A stretch of 64,000 nt of DNA from Nocardia flavorosea (GCF_015477805.1 NZ_JADLQL010000006.1:186001-250000), one strand, 5' to 3'. Numbered from the stretch's first letter, positions 1 through 8,509 are shown. Notes: generated by a model not told the origin, from the letters alone. Made by a program: numbers and translations.

Positions 1-112
1 CCGCCAGTTGCTGCCCGTCGATGGCGGCGGTCATCGTGTTGGTGCGGACCAGCAGATCGACCCGGTAGTCGGGGCGGTGCCGGTACCCGGAGGGCGGGGC
101 CTGTTCACTCAT
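1..112 (-). CDS. N-terminal part of a gene cut by the window edge, possibly DUF427 family
   Basis: The minus-strand ATG at 112-110 opens a frame that runs off the left edge after 37 codons. It starts MSEQAPPSGYRHRPDYRVDL and continues LLVRTNTMTAAIDGQQLA. The 'DYRVDLL...TA..DG..LA' pattern recalls the start of actinobacterial DUF427-type proteins, but too little is present to be sure. It points away from the long non-coding stretch at 113-857, so its promoter should lie there. No catalytic residues can be judged. Confidence 0.5.
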   Translation of the reverse strand, partial: MSEQAPPSGYRHRPDYRVDLLVRTNTMTAAIDGQQLA

Positions 113-398
113 GATTGCTCCGAATCTCGGTCGGACGAGGGCGCCGGAACCGACGGATCGAAATACCGGCGACTCCCGGACCGGAACCACCGCATCGGCA
201 TGGCGGCAATCGCGTGCCGGGGTATCCCCGACCGTACCCGATCAGCGCAGTACACCGGCCGTCCGCAGCGGGCCGGCATCCACCGGCGACCGGCCTGCGA
301 CTGTCCGGCGGATGAGCCGTTCGCACTCCCGATCGGACCCGTCCATCAATCTTTGTAAGGATAAATGCGAGCATGGGACATCCCCTGGGTACAGATCG

Positions 399-417
399 TT
401 TTCGAAGCTTCCGAAAA
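399..417. promoter_or_regulatory. Inverted repeat TTTTCG-N7-CGAAAA
   Basis: A perfect 6-bp inverted repeat with a 7-bp centre (AAGCTTC), 31 bp left of the GAGAAT-type palindrome at 448. It has operator-like geometry, but no regulator is evident. Confidence 0.35.
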
Positions 418-447
418 GCCATCACAGCCACCGCAAGGCTTGCGGAT

Positions 448-462
448 GAGAATATCATTCTC
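448..462. promoter_or_regulatory. Perfect GAGAAT-ATC-ATTCTC operator
   Basis: A perfect 15-bp palindrome, GAGAAT plus 3 nt plus ATTCTC. The same motif recurs at 8434-8470, 10161, 12985-13021, 28215-28251, 28358 and 43663-43698, in front of catabolic genes. Here it is a single site inside the 113-857 stretch, so the gene it controls is uncertain; the leftward gene starting at 112 is the nearest candidate. Confidence 0.6.
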
Positions 463-857
463 CAAATAGGGAATGTTCGATTCGTCCGAGATCGCCGGCG
501 CGGGCCAGACCCTCCGGATCAGGCACTATGGCCGACGGTGGGCGGCGTCGCTGCCCGGTGCGCACGGCGGTGACGTCCGGCCCCTGGCAGACGACCACCG
601 CACCGCGGTTGTCCGCGGCGGCCGGGGGCGGGGCCACGGCATGCCCCGCCGGCAGATGCACGCCCGGGCCGCCCACCGGATTCGCCACGGTATTCGCGCG
701 CATATTCTCCTGCCGGTGTGCTCCGCCCGGGGGAACGAGTTCGCCGGCGACCCAGGCCCATACGCAGCGGCTCGGCCGCATGCTCGAGTTCGGATCCGGC
801 AGGCATCTACAGTGGGACCGGCGCGGCGTGCACACACATGATCAGCGAAGGAGTCGT

Positions 858-1499
858 ATGCCCCGGGAACTGGCCGAACTGCCGTTCGCACAATGGCTGG
901 AACCAGCCGGCGATCCGGATCTCGAGCGTGAATACGACTGTGCCGTGTTCGAGGATACGGTGCTGACCGAACCCGACCTCCGCAATGCGGTATTCGACCA
1001 GTGCGCCTTCCGCTCGGTGCACATCGACCACGGTCTGGCCGGTGCTGCGCGGTTCGCCGATGTCTGGCTGCACGGTGTCCGGTTCACCGGTACGGATATG
1101 CCGGATACCGCGTGGCTGGATGCGGAAGTGATCGAGGGAGGCTGGTCGGGCGTGGAGGCCGGCGGGGCCGAACTGCGCCGGGTGGTCTTCCACAACTGCA
1201 AACTGGACTCGGTGAACTTCCGCAACGCCCGGTTGACCAAGGTCCGCTTCGTCGACTGCGTCCTGCGCCATGTCGATTTCGGTAGCGCGAAGCTGTCGGA
1301 GGTGAGCTTTCCGGGGTCCGAGGTATCGGCGTTGACGGTGCGCAACGCACAACTGAAGAAGGTCGACTTCCGGCGCGCGCACAGTATCGGTATCGCCGAC
1401 GGGGTGGAATCGTTGCGCGGCGCGCTCGTCACCCCGGGCCAGCTGCTGGATCTCGCGCCGACCCTGGCCGCGACGGTCGGGCTGGTCGTCCAGGAATGA
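858..1499 (+). CDS. Pentapeptide-repeat protein
   Basis: A 213-residue protein. From about residue 30 to 165 it follows the A(D/N)LXX rhythm of pentapeptide repeats (for example ..DLRNAVFDQCAF.., ..LDSVNFRNARLTKVRF.., ..LRHVDFGSAKLSEVSF..), which fold into a right-handed quadrilateral beta-helix. Some family members (MfpA, Qnr) mimic DNA and protect gyrase from quinolones, but most have no known role; nothing here identifies a gyrase binder. The ATG at 858 is chosen because GAAGGAG lies just upstream (847-853); an in-frame extension to 528 has no such site and reads like non-coding sequence. No signal peptide, so cytoplasmic. Confidence 0.85.
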   Translation: MPRELAELPFAQWLEPAGDPDLEREYDCAVFEDTVLTEPDLRNAVFDQCAFRSVHIDHGLAGAARFADVWLHGVRFTGTDMPDTAWLDAEVIEGGWSGVEAGGAELRRVVFHNCKLDSVNFRNARLTKVRFVDCVLRHVDFGSAKLSEVSFPGSEVSALTVRNAQLKKVDFRRAHSIGIADGVESLRGALVTPGQLLDLAPTLAATVGLVVQE

Positions 1500-1544
1500 C
1501 CTTCGCTACTCGTGTTCTCTCGCCTGCGGGCCCCGGTCGCGGCG

Positions 1545-2489
1545 TCAGCCGGTTACCGTCTCCAGCACCGCCGTCGTGGCATCGGCGAGGGCCTGGTTGC
1601 TGGGCGCGGCCATGGGGTAGCCGATGGTCGAGCGGCTGAAAATGACCAAGACGACCGAAGTTCCGGTGGGACTCCACACCACACCGGCATCGTTGACGGT
1701 GCCGTAGGCGCCGGTACCGGATTTATCGGCTGCCACCCAGCCGACCGGCAGCCCTTCGCGCATCCGCTCGCCGGAGGTGACGCTCGACCGCATCCAGCCG
1801 GTGAGCAGCCGCCGGTGCTGGGGGATCAGCGCATTGCCGAGAATCAGCCGGTGCAGGCCCCCGGCGAACGCGGCGGGGGTGCTGGTATCGCGGATATCGC
1901 CGGGGAGGGCTTCGTTGAGGGCGGGTTCCCAGCGGTCCAACCTGGTTTCGGTATCGCCGATCATGCGGGCCAGCGCGGTGACCGCGGGCGGGCCGCCGAT
2001 CCGGCGCAGGATGAGATTGGCGGCCGTGTTGTCGTTGCGGACGAGGGCGGCCTGGCACAGGTCGTACCAGCTGAGGGTCTCGCCCACCCGGTAGCTGGTG
2101 GTCGGCGAGGCGATCACGATATCGCCGGCCAGGATCGGCACCTGCTCGTTCAGGTCCACTTCCCCGCGTTCGGCGAGGCGCAGCAGCGCGGCCACCGCGT
2201 ACACCTTGAAGGTGGAGGTGAGGGCGAATCGGTCCGCGGCATTCCACTCGAAGGTCCGCGCACCCGTCGGGCTGTAGGCGGCGATACCGAACAGCACGTC
2301 GTGGCGTTCCTGGATCTCCATCAGCGTATTGCTGAGGTCGGCGACGGCCGGCGGGCTGATCGTGACCGGCGCCGAGGTGGCGGGCTCGCTCGAATCGGAA
2401 CCGCATGCGGTGACGGCGAGCGCGGTAACGGCGAATACGGCCGCCAGTGATCGGCGCGGAACGCGGAATTCGGACCGGGACGGTTTCAC
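1545..2489 (-). CDS. Class A beta-lactamase lipoprotein with an altered SDN motif
   Basis: A serine beta-lactamase expected to hydrolyse beta-lactams at the outer face of the membrane. From the GTG start at 2489 it has a basic N-terminus, a hydrophobic segment and a lipobox (AVTAC, Cys29). Class A motifs follow: STFK (Ser92-Lys95), EPALN (Glu188) and KSGTG (Lys256). The second motif, normally SDN, reads R-N-D-N (Asn152), so the conserved Ser130-equivalent is Asn. Loss of Ser130 is known to weaken catalysis and change inhibitor response. Length is normal for the family. The frame also stays open to an ATG at 2606, but the lipoprotein signal argues for 2489; no strong ribosome site is visible. 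Divergent from the LysR gene at 2648, an ampC-ampR-like arrangement. Confidence 0.88.
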   Translation of the reverse strand: MKPSRSEFRVPRRSLAAVFAVTALAVTACGSDSSEPATSAPVTISPPAVADLSNTLMEIQERHDVLFGIAAYSPTGARTFEWNAADRFALTSTFKVYAVAALLRLAERGEVDLNEQVPILAGDIVIASPTTSYRVGETLSWYDLCQAALVRNDNTAANLILRRIGGPPAVTALARMIGDTETRLDRWEPALNEALPGDIRDTSTPAAFAGGLHRLILGNALIPQHRRLLTGWMRSSVTSGERMREGLPVGWVAADKSGTGAYGTVNDAGVVWSPTGTSVVLVIFSRSTIGYPMAAPSNQALADATTAVLETVTG

Positions 2490-2647
2490 ATCGGGCAGCA
2501 CACACGGGTCCGTGGCCGGCCGCCAATATCCGACACTCCCACACACGATACGCAACGGGTATCGCTGCAGGTGAACAACAGTTTCGCCATGCGATACCCG
2601 CTCCAAAACCGCTATCGGACGGCGGCCGGGCGGAACGCTGGTTCAAT

Positions 2648-3529
2648 ATGGCTATGGACCTCATCCGCCACCTCGGCTATTTCGTCGCCATCGCGGACGA
2701 GGGCCATTTCGGGCGGGCGGCCACGGTTCTCGATATGACCCAGCCGCCGCTGTCACAGGGTTTACGACGACTGGAGGCCCAGCTCGGGGTCGAACTCGTG
2801 CACCGCACGCGGCAAGGCGCGGTGCTCACAGCGGCCGGCCGGCAAATCCTGCCCCGAGCCCGGCTGCTGGTCGACGACGCCGCCCGGCTGCTGGCCGAGG
2901 CACAGCGCATCGCCCGCACCCGCGGCACCGTGCACTGGGGTGCGACCACCGCGCTCCCGGACCGGATCCTCACCGCCTGTGTCACCGCACTGCGCACCGA
3001 GAACAACACTGGGGACGCGGTATCCACCACGGTCGCCGGCACGGTGGACCTGGTGTCGGCGGTGCGGTCGGGATTGTGCGATGTGGCAGTGATCGAACAT
3101 CCGGCGCTGGTCGACGGTGTGGAGGCCCGGCCGGTGGTGAAGCTGCCGCGCTGGATCGTGGTACCCGCCGAACATCGCAGTGCCGCCACCGAACGTCCGG
3201 TGTTCCCGATGCTGGCCGGCCTCACCTTCGCGGCGTATCCGCGCGCCGCCAATCCCCCGGCCTCCGATACGGTCCGGGACCTGTTGCGCGAGCGGGGACT
3301 CGACGCGCCGACGGCCACCGTGCACGATGATCGGTCGATACTCGCCGCAGTGGCCGCCGGGACCAGTTTCGGTCTCACCACCACCCCGCCCTCCGATATC
3401 CCGGGGGTCGCCTGGCTGCGGATGGCGCCGCAGGCGGTGGCACTGCGCTGCCGGGTGATCCACCGGACAGGCGCCGAAGAACAGGCCGACGCTCTGGACA
3501 GCGTGCTGTTCCGGGAACGAGTGCGGTGA
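2648..3529 (+). CDS. LysR-family transcriptional regulator
   Basis: About 293 residues. The N-terminal winged HTH (about 5-65) is typical: LIRHLGYFVAIADEGHFGRA then QPPLSQGLRRLEAQLGVELVHR. A periplasmic-binding-type co-inducer domain follows. It is divergent from the beta-lactamase at 1545-2489 and overlaps the downstream serine hydrolase by 4 nt (GTGA at 3526-3529). By analogy with AmpR-type pairs it probably controls the beta-lactamase from the 158-bp intergenic region; this is inference from position. Two in-frame ATGs (2648 and 2654) are possible starts. No clear T-N11-A box was singled out. Confidence 0.85.
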   Translation: MAMDLIRHLGYFVAIADEGHFGRAATVLDMTQPPLSQGLRRLEAQLGVELVHRTRQGAVLTAAGRQILPRARLLVDDAARLLAEAQRIARTRGTVHWGATTALPDRILTACVTALRTENNTGDAVSTTVAGTVDLVSAVRSGLCDVAVIEHPALVDGVEARPVVKLPRWIVVPAEHRSAATERPVFPMLAGLTFAAYPRAANPPASDTVRDLLRERGLDAPTATVHDDRSILAAVAAGTSFGLTTTPPSDIPGVAWLRMAPQAVALRCRVIHRTGAEEQADALDSVLFRERVR

Positions 3530-4434
3530 CGGTCGCGGAACGGATTCACGCGGTATTCGCCGACGCGGGGTGCACCGGCCGGTTACACGCCAGGCGATGT
3601 GACGGTGGCGCCGCGGAGGTCTCGATCGGCGGCGCCGAACGGGTGGTGACCGCGTCGGTCTACAAACTTCCACTACTGCTCGCGTACTGCCACGCGGTGG
3701 ACGCCGGCCGGATCGACCCGTTGGAACGGCTCACCCTCACCCCCGCCGAATGCACCCCCGGACCCACCGGTATCTCCGCCCTGCACGATCCGGTCACCAT
3801 GAGCCGCCGCGACCTGGCGACCTCGATGATGACGGTGTCCGACAATGCCGCGGCGGATCTACTACTCGGCGAGATCGGCCTCGCCCGGGTGCACGACCTG
3901 CTGGAATCCCTCGGACTCACCCGGACCCGGCTGGTCGGCGGCACGGCCGATATCCAGCGCAGCCTGATCTCCGATACCGATACCCACAGCACGGTGGAGG
4001 CGTTCGCGGCGCTGGCCGACAACGACGAGGCATGGACGGTTTCGGCCTACGATCCCGCCTACACGAGCGCGACCACACCCGAGGAGATGACCCGGCTGCT
4101 GTCGGCGCTGTGGTGCGGCGAGATCCTGTCGGCGCAGCAGACGGAATTCGCGCAGGCGGTGATGCGCCGCCAGGTCTGGCCGCACCGGATCGCGGCGGGT
4201 TTCCCGCATCGCGCGGTCGCGGTAGCGGGGAAAACGGGCACCATCGGCATCATCCGCAATGAGGTCGCGGTGGTCGAATTCGCGGGCGAATACCCGGTCG
4301 CGGTGGCGGTTTTCACCCGCGCCGCCCGCGCCGACCCGGCCCTACCGGCCGTGGACGCCGCCATTGCCGAGGCCGCGCGGATCGCTGTCACCGAGCTACG
4401 CCGCGCGCTCCCCGCAGATCGACGTCTCGGATAG
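3526..4434 (+). CDS. Cytoplasmic class A beta-lactamase-like serine hydrolase
   Basis: A 302-residue protein of the beta-lactamase/transpeptidase-like fold. Visible motifs are SVYK (Ser44-Lys47), an intact SDN (Ser105-Asn107) and KTGT (from Lys236). No E-x-x-L-N omega-loop motif is apparent, so the deacylating Glu166 of true class A enzymes seems absent. There is no signal peptide, unlike the neighbouring beta-lactamase. It may be a beta-lactam-binding or esterase-like protein rather than an efficient beta-lactamase. The GTG start at 3526 overlaps the LysR stop, so the two are translationally coupled, which links it to the same regulator. Confidence 0.8.
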   Translation: MTVAERIHAVFADAGCTGRLHARRCDGGAAEVSIGGAERVVTASVYKLPLLLAYCHAVDAGRIDPLERLTLTPAECTPGPTGISALHDPVTMSRRDLATSMMTVSDNAAADLLLGEIGLARVHDLLESLGLTRTRLVGGTADIQRSLISDTDTHSTVEAFAALADNDEAWTVSAYDPAYTSATTPEEMTRLLSALWCGEILSAQQTEFAQAVMRRQVWPHRIAAGFPHRAVAVAGKTGTIGIIRNEVAVVEFAGEYPVAVAVFTRAARADPALPAVDAAIAEAARIAVTELRRALPADRRLG

Positions 4435-4509
4435 CGGCGGTTTCAGTAGGCGAGCTCCGACCACGGAATTTCGATCGGAAACGGGAAACCCACCAGCGGT
4501 GCACTCGGG

Positions 4510-5346
4510 TTACTTGAGCATCGAACCGCAGTCGACCGGCAGCGTGACGCCGGTGAGATAGCGGGCCTCGTCGGAGGCCAGGTACAGCACCGCGTTGCTG
4601 ATATCGATCGGATCCACCCACGGCACCGGCAGGGTGTGGAACATCTGGCAGATCGGCGCCATATCGTCGGCGGTCGGGTTCTCCAGATCGGGGCGGAACA
4701 TCTGGAACGTCTTCTCGTTCATGATCATGGCGGTGCTCACGTGCGTGGGGTGCACCGAGTTCACCCGGATCATGTGCTGGCCGAGTTCCACCGCGAAGGC
4801 CCGCATCAGGCCGACGACACCGTGTTTCGCGGAGACATAGTGGCCGGTCTGCGGGTAGGCCTTCAGGCCGCCGACCGAGCTGGTGAGCACGATGGAACCA
4901 CCGCGCCCACCTTCCAGGATGTGCGGGACACCGGCTTTCACCGATTTCCACACACCGCTGAGGTTGATATCGATCGTTTCCTGCCAGACTTTCTCCTCGG
5001 TTTCGGCCAGGGTGTCACCGCCGCTGGCGATACCGGCGTTGGCGACAATGATGTCGAGGCGGCCGAGTTTTCCGACGCCCTCGGCGAGCGATTCCTTCAG
5101 CCCGTCGGCGTCGCGGACGTCCACCTCGGCGGTGACGATTTTGCGACCGGTGGCCTTGACGAGTTCTTCGGTTTCGGCGAGATCGGCGGGTGTCGCCGGG
5201 GGGATCTCGGCCGTGTCGATCGGTTTACAGATATCGATGGCGATGATGTCGGCGCCTTCTTCGGCCAGCCGTACCGCATGGCTGCGGCCCTGGCCGCGGG
5301 CGGCACCGGTGATGAACGCGACTTTTCCTTCGACCCGTCCGGTCAT
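4510..5346 (-). CDS. Mycofactocin-coupled SDR family oxidoreductase
   Basis: A 278-residue short-chain dehydrogenase. The cofactor motif is GAARGQGRSHAVRLAEEGAD (from about residue 15), followed by NAGI and the catalytic Tyr/Lys in YVSAK. The N-terminus and the extended insertion after IDIC match the mycofactocin-coupled subfamily (TIGR03971), whose NAD is held tightly and re-oxidised through the redox peptide mycofactocin. It probably oxidises an alcohol to a ketone or aldehyde, fitting a step after P450 hydroxylation by its neighbour (5397-6665, 50 nt upstream in the same direction). No mycofactocin biosynthesis genes lie in this window, so they would have to be elsewhere. Confidence 0.88.
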   Translation of the reverse strand: MTGRVEGKVAFITGAARGQGRSHAVRLAEEGADIIAIDICKPIDTAEIPPATPADLAETEELVKATGRKIVTAEVDVRDADGLKESLAEGVGKLGRLDIIVANAGIASGGDTLAETEEKVWQETIDINLSGVWKSVKAGVPHILEGGRGGSIVLTSSVGGLKAYPQTGHYVSAKHGVVGLMRAFAVELGQHMIRVNSVHPTHVSTAMIMNEKTFQMFRPDLENPTADDMAPICQMFHTLPVPWVDPIDISNAVLYLASDEARYLTGVTLPVDCGSMLK

Positions 5347-5396
5347 GTCTTCCTCATTTCTCGTTACGGCAGGACACCTGCCGGCTTCCGTTGTTT

Positions 5397-6665
5397 TCAG
5401 GAGTACGGGGTGAAGGTGATGTGCAGTTCGGTCAGGCCGCGCAGGATGAAGGTCGGCTCGAATCGGAACACCGGATTGTCTGCCGAACCGTGTTTTTCAG
5501 GATCCACCCGGATATCGAGCATCCGGTCCAGAATCCGTTCCAGCGATACCCGTCCCTCCACTCGCGCGAGCGGACTACCCGGGCAGGTGTGCACCCCACG
5601 GCCGAAAGCCATGTGCTCGCGGAAGTTCGGGCGGTCGAGATCGAATTCGTGCGGGTTGTCGAAACGCCGCGGGTCGCGATTGGCGGCGCCGGGGCACACC
5701 ATCACCAGATCACCGGCGACCAGCGGTATGTCGCCGACCTCCACGGGTTTTTTCGCGAGCCGGAAACCGCTCTTCACCGGCGCCTGCATCCGCAGGGTCT
5801 CCTCGATGAAGACCGGGATCCTGCTGCGGTCCGCTCGCAGCGCATCCTGCAGTTCGGGGCGGGTGATCAGGAATTGCATAGCACTGCCGAGGAGTTTTGC
5901 GGTGGTTTCCTGGCCCGCGGCGAAGAGGAAGGTCGCAGTGCGGACTACCTCGGTCACCTCGGGCGTCGATCCGTCCGGATACTTCGCCCCGGCCAGCGAG
6001 GTCAGCACATCGTCGTGTGGGTTGCGCCGCCGGTCGGTGATCAATTCGCTGAACAGGTTATCCAGCCATTCCAAGGGATTGACCGGCACGATCTCCTTGT
6101 CGATCGACCCCACGGTCGGTCCACCGGCCAGGTTGACCCGCAGTTCCTCGTGGTATTCCTCGGGAACGCCGAGCAGGTCGGCGATCACGAGCAGGGTGAA
6201 GACCTTGGCGTAGGCGCCGAGGAATTCGCACCTGCCGTCGTCGATGAATTCGTCGAGCTGTTCATCGGCCAGCTTCCACATGAACTGCTCGTTCTCTTTC
6301 AGCCGGGAAGGAACGAGCAGTTTGTTGAGCAGCGACCGAGCGTCGGTGTGCTCCGGCGGGTCCATGGTGACCATATGCTCGTACATCGGCAGTTCGGTGC
6401 GATGGGCGGCGATCTGTGCGGTGATATCGTCGCCTTCGGGCGTGAACGGCAGCGGCGGGAACGGCCCACCCACGGCGATGCAGGACGAGAACGAGTCCGA
6501 ATCGCGCAGCACGTCGTTGGCTTCCTGGTATCCGGTGACCGCGTACACGCCGTAGTTGGGTTCCCGTGTCACCGGGCATTTGGCCCGCAGGTGGTCGTAG
6601 TAGGGGTGCGGATCGGGCACCAGCGCCGGGTCGGTGAAGTAGTCGACCGTATCGAAATCGGTCAC
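5397..6665 (-). CDS. Cytochrome P450
   Basis: A 422-residue soluble bacterial P450. Landmarks: oxygen-activating I-helix AGQETT (250-255), K-helix ExxR (Glu289-Arg292), and heme loop FGRGVHTCPGSPLAR with Cys361 as the heme ligand. It resembles the P450 at 43767-45056 along its length (shared DP.PY.D.LR..CPVTRE start, PFPP. loop and GANRDPRRFDNP region), so the two are probably paralogues. It is the promoter-proximal gene of a leftward pair with the mycofactocin-coupled SDR, and divergent from the TetR gene at 6966. Probably hydroxylates a hydrophobic substrate at the head of the pathway; no ferredoxin gene is adjacent. Confidence 0.92.
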   Translation of the reverse strand: MTDFDTVDYFTDPALVPDPHPYYDHLRAKCPVTREPNYGVYAVTGYQEANDVLRDSDSFSSCIAVGGPFPPLPFTPEGDDITAQIAAHRTELPMYEHMVTMDPPEHTDARSLLNKLLVPSRLKENEQFMWKLADEQLDEFIDDGRCEFLGAYAKVFTLLVIADLLGVPEEYHEELRVNLAGGPTVGSIDKEIVPVNPLEWLDNLFSELITDRRRNPHDDVLTSLAGAKYPDGSTPEVTEVVRTATFLFAAGQETTAKLLGSAMQFLITRPELQDALRADRSRIPVFIEETLRMQAPVKSGFRLAKKPVEVGDIPLVAGDLVMVCPGAANRDPRRFDNPHEFDLDRPNFREHMAFGRGVHTCPGSPLARVEGRVSLERILDRMLDIRVDPEKHGSADNPVFRFEPTFILRGLTELHITFTPYS

Positions 6666-6820
6666 GGGAACCTCCTGGATATCAGCAGAATTGTGTGCTC
6701 AACCGCGGATCACCGGTTGATACGGCAGGTATTCCGGGGCGGGCCGGTCCCGTTCACGCCGTGTGCCGGAACGCATCCCACCGGAGAGGCCCCTACCCGG
6801 AGCCGATCCGGAACGACCCT

Positions 6821-6866
6821 TGCTGAGCGACTGCTCAGGTGTGATGCTGAGCACATGCTTAGCATG
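6821..6866. promoter_or_regulatory. Paired palindromes CTGAGC-N4-GCTNAG, likely TetR operators
   Basis: Two inverted repeats of identical design: CTGAGC-GACT-GCTCAG at 6823-6838 and CTGAGC-ACAT-GCTTAG at 6847-6862, centres 24 bp apart. The second extends to ATGCT...AGCAT. They lie between the leftward P450 and the rightward TetR gene, so the TetR protein is the obvious candidate to bind here and control itself and the P450-SDR pair. The motif differs from the GAGAAT-type site used by the other catabolic genes. Confidence 0.6.
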
Positions 6867-6965
6867 TGTGGGATGCGAGCGTCAACCGCCACGGCAGCCG
6901 GGATACCATCCCCGGTGATCACGGGACCGCCACGGCCACGCGGCAATTCAGGAGGAGGCACCACC

Positions 6966-7544
6966 ATGTCAGCACCCCGCCGGCTCGGCGCACCCGATGC
7001 CAAGAACCGTGGCGTCCTGATGGACGCCGCCGAAGAACTCATGCTGGAACAGGGCTGGGCAGCGGTGACCTCGCGACGTGTCGCCGAGTGCGCCGGCCTC
7101 AAACCGCAACTCGTGCACTATTACTTCCGTTCCATGGACGAGCTGTTCCTGGAGTTGTTCCGCCGCCGCGCCGACCAGGGCCTGGAAACGCTGGCCCAGG
7201 TCCTGAATTCCGACCGTCCGCTGCACGCCCTGTGGAAATTCAGCACCGACGCCGCCGCGGCACGTTTCACCATGGAATTCGTCGGCCTGGCCAACCACCG
7301 GCCGGCCATCCGCGCCGAAGTGGCGCGCTACTCCGAACAGTTCCGCGCAGCACAGACCGAGGCTCTGGGCCGGATGCTGGAGGGGTACGGCGTCGATATG
7401 GACCGCTTCCCCGCCGAGGTACTGTCGGTGCTGATGACCGGCGCTGCCCGGATGGTCGTCCTGGAACAGGCACTCGGAATGACGGCCGGGCACGCCGAAA
7501 CCTTCGCCTTCGCCGAACGCGAGATCGACCTCCTCGAAAAATAG
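6966..7544 (+). CDS. TetR/AcrR-family regulator
   Basis: A 192-residue regulator. The N-terminal HTH (about 15-60) reads RGVLMDAAEELMLEQGWAAV, then SRRVAECAGLKPQLVHYYF, the usual TetR recognition-helix pattern, and a helical ligand-binding domain follows. The start at 6966 sits behind AGGAGGAGG (6950s). It is divergent from the P450 at 5397-6665, with two matching palindromes between them (6821-6866), so autoregulation and control of the P450-SDR pair is a reasonable inference. The inducer is unknown. Confidence 0.9.
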   Translation: MSAPRRLGAPDAKNRGVLMDAAEELMLEQGWAAVTSRRVAECAGLKPQLVHYYFRSMDELFLELFRRRADQGLETLAQVLNSDRPLHALWKFSTDAAAARFTMEFVGLANHRPAIRAEVARYSEQFRAAQTEALGRMLEGYGVDMDRFPAEVLSVLMTGAARMVVLEQALGMTAGHAETFAFAEREIDLLEK

Positions 7545-7699
7545 GCGCATCTCCACCGGTACTGCGGACATGCGCGGCGACAGGCTGCGCAACTCCTGCC
7601 GGCCTCCACCGACCGGAAACTCGGCATATCCCGCGTTCCCATTCGGCCATACACGCGGGATCTCACCGACTGTTCGCGGCAGCTGCTGCACGGCGGACC

Positions 7700-8416
7700 T
7701 CATTTCCCGCGGTTCATCACCTGTTCGGCCGCGACCCAATGGGCATCGGCGACCCAGAGTTCGGCGAAAGCGTCCACTGCCTCCTGCGGAGTGGCACCGT
7801 CGATCACTCGTTTGATCGCACCGGCGGACGGGGTGGCCAGGGCTCGCGCCAGCGAACGCCAGCCCGCGTCGAATTCCGGGCGCGGCAGGACCCGGTCCAC
7901 CAGGCCCAGCCGTTCGGCCTCGGGTGCGGTGACCATCTCCCCCGAACCGGCCAGCAGAAGCGCGCGGCTCCGCCCGACCAGCCGCGTCAGCCGTTCGGCA
8001 CCTCCCCAGGCGGGCATGATCGCCAGGGCGACCTGATTGAACCCGATCTTGATATCGGCGGCCGCAATGCGGATATCGGCCGCGACGGCGACCTCGGCCC
8101 CACCACCGAGGGCGTGCCCGTTGAGCGCGGCGATCACCGGCCCGGGGAAGCCGGCGAGTTTGCCGCACACCCGCCGCATCCGGCTCGCCATCTCCACCGC
8201 TTGCTCGTGGGTTCGCAACGCGGCGAGTTCTTTCAGGTCGCCGCCGGAGACGAACGCTTTGTCACCGGCACCGGTGATCACCAGCGTCCGCGCCCCGGCC
8301 GCTGCGTCGATCGCCTTGTCGAGCTCGTCCATCGTGTCCAGGGCGATGGCGTTGCGAGCGTGCGGGCGGTTGATGGTGAGGACGGCCAGTCCGTCCGCCA
8401 GTTCGAGCTCGATCAC
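7700..8416 (-). CDS. Enoyl-CoA hydratase/isomerase (crotonase) family protein
   Basis: A 238-residue crotonase-fold protein, using the GTG at 8416 behind GAGGAGA. The oxyanion-hole region GHALGGGAEVAVAADIRIAA and the second loop GFNQVALAIMPAWGGAERL are clear. The first catalytic Glu (GGGAEV) is present, but the position of the second (PE in true hydratases) reads NQ. It may therefore be an isomerase or another crotonase activity rather than a classical hydratase. It is divergent from the acyl-CoA ligase at 8510, with a tandem GAGAAT-type operator between them. Confidence 0.87.
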   Translation of the reverse strand: MIELELADGLAVLTINRPHARNAIALDTMDELDKAIDAAAGARTLVITGAGDKAFVSGGDLKELAALRTHEQAVEMASRMRRVCGKLAGFPGPVIAALNGHALGGGAEVAVAADIRIAAADIKIGFNQVALAIMPAWGGAERLTRLVGRSRALLLAGSGEMVTAPEAERLGLVDRVLPRPEFDAGWRSLARALATPSAGAIKRVIDGATPQEAVDAFAELWVADAHWVAAEQVMNRGK

Positions 8417-8433
8417 AACTTGTTCTCCTCGAC

Positions 8434-8470
8434 GGAAATATGATTCTCTTACATAGAGAATCATATACTT
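8434..8470. promoter_or_regulatory. Tandem GAGAAT-N3-ATTCTC operators, centres 22 bp apart
   Basis: Site 1 is GGAAAT-ATG-ATTCTC (8434-8448) and site 2 GAGAAT-CAT-ATACTT (8456-8470). Together they also form an inverted repeat, ATATGATTCTC-N7-GAGAATCATAT. The pair sits in the 93-bp gap between the divergent crotonase (start 8416) and ligase (start 8510), so one binding event could control both. The half-site layout matches that at 28215-28251 exactly. Confidence 0.75.
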
Positions 8471-8509
8471 TCCCGCTGGTTTCCGGCGCTCGGATCGGGA
8501 GTTCGTCAT

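Larger units (their letters stand above)
113..857. other. 745-bp stretch with no convincing gene
   Basis: Between the partial minus-strand gene and the pentapeptide gene I see no frame with protein-like composition. Several frames are open on both strands, but they look like the usual high-GC shadows. The stretch holds two palindromes (399-417 and 448-462), so it probably carries the promoter region of the leftward gene. A minus-strand frame ending at 455 contains nothing I recognise. Confidence 0.5.

Noticed and set aside
455..835. 126-codon minus-strand frame in the first intergenic region
   Set aside because: No recognisable domain, no ribosome site, and codon use like a shadow of other open frames; its stop lies inside the operator palindrome.
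1512..2450. 312-codon plus-strand frame opposite the beta-lactamase
   Set aside because: It mirrors the beta-lactamase frame and has no domain; the minus-strand gene has all class A motifs.
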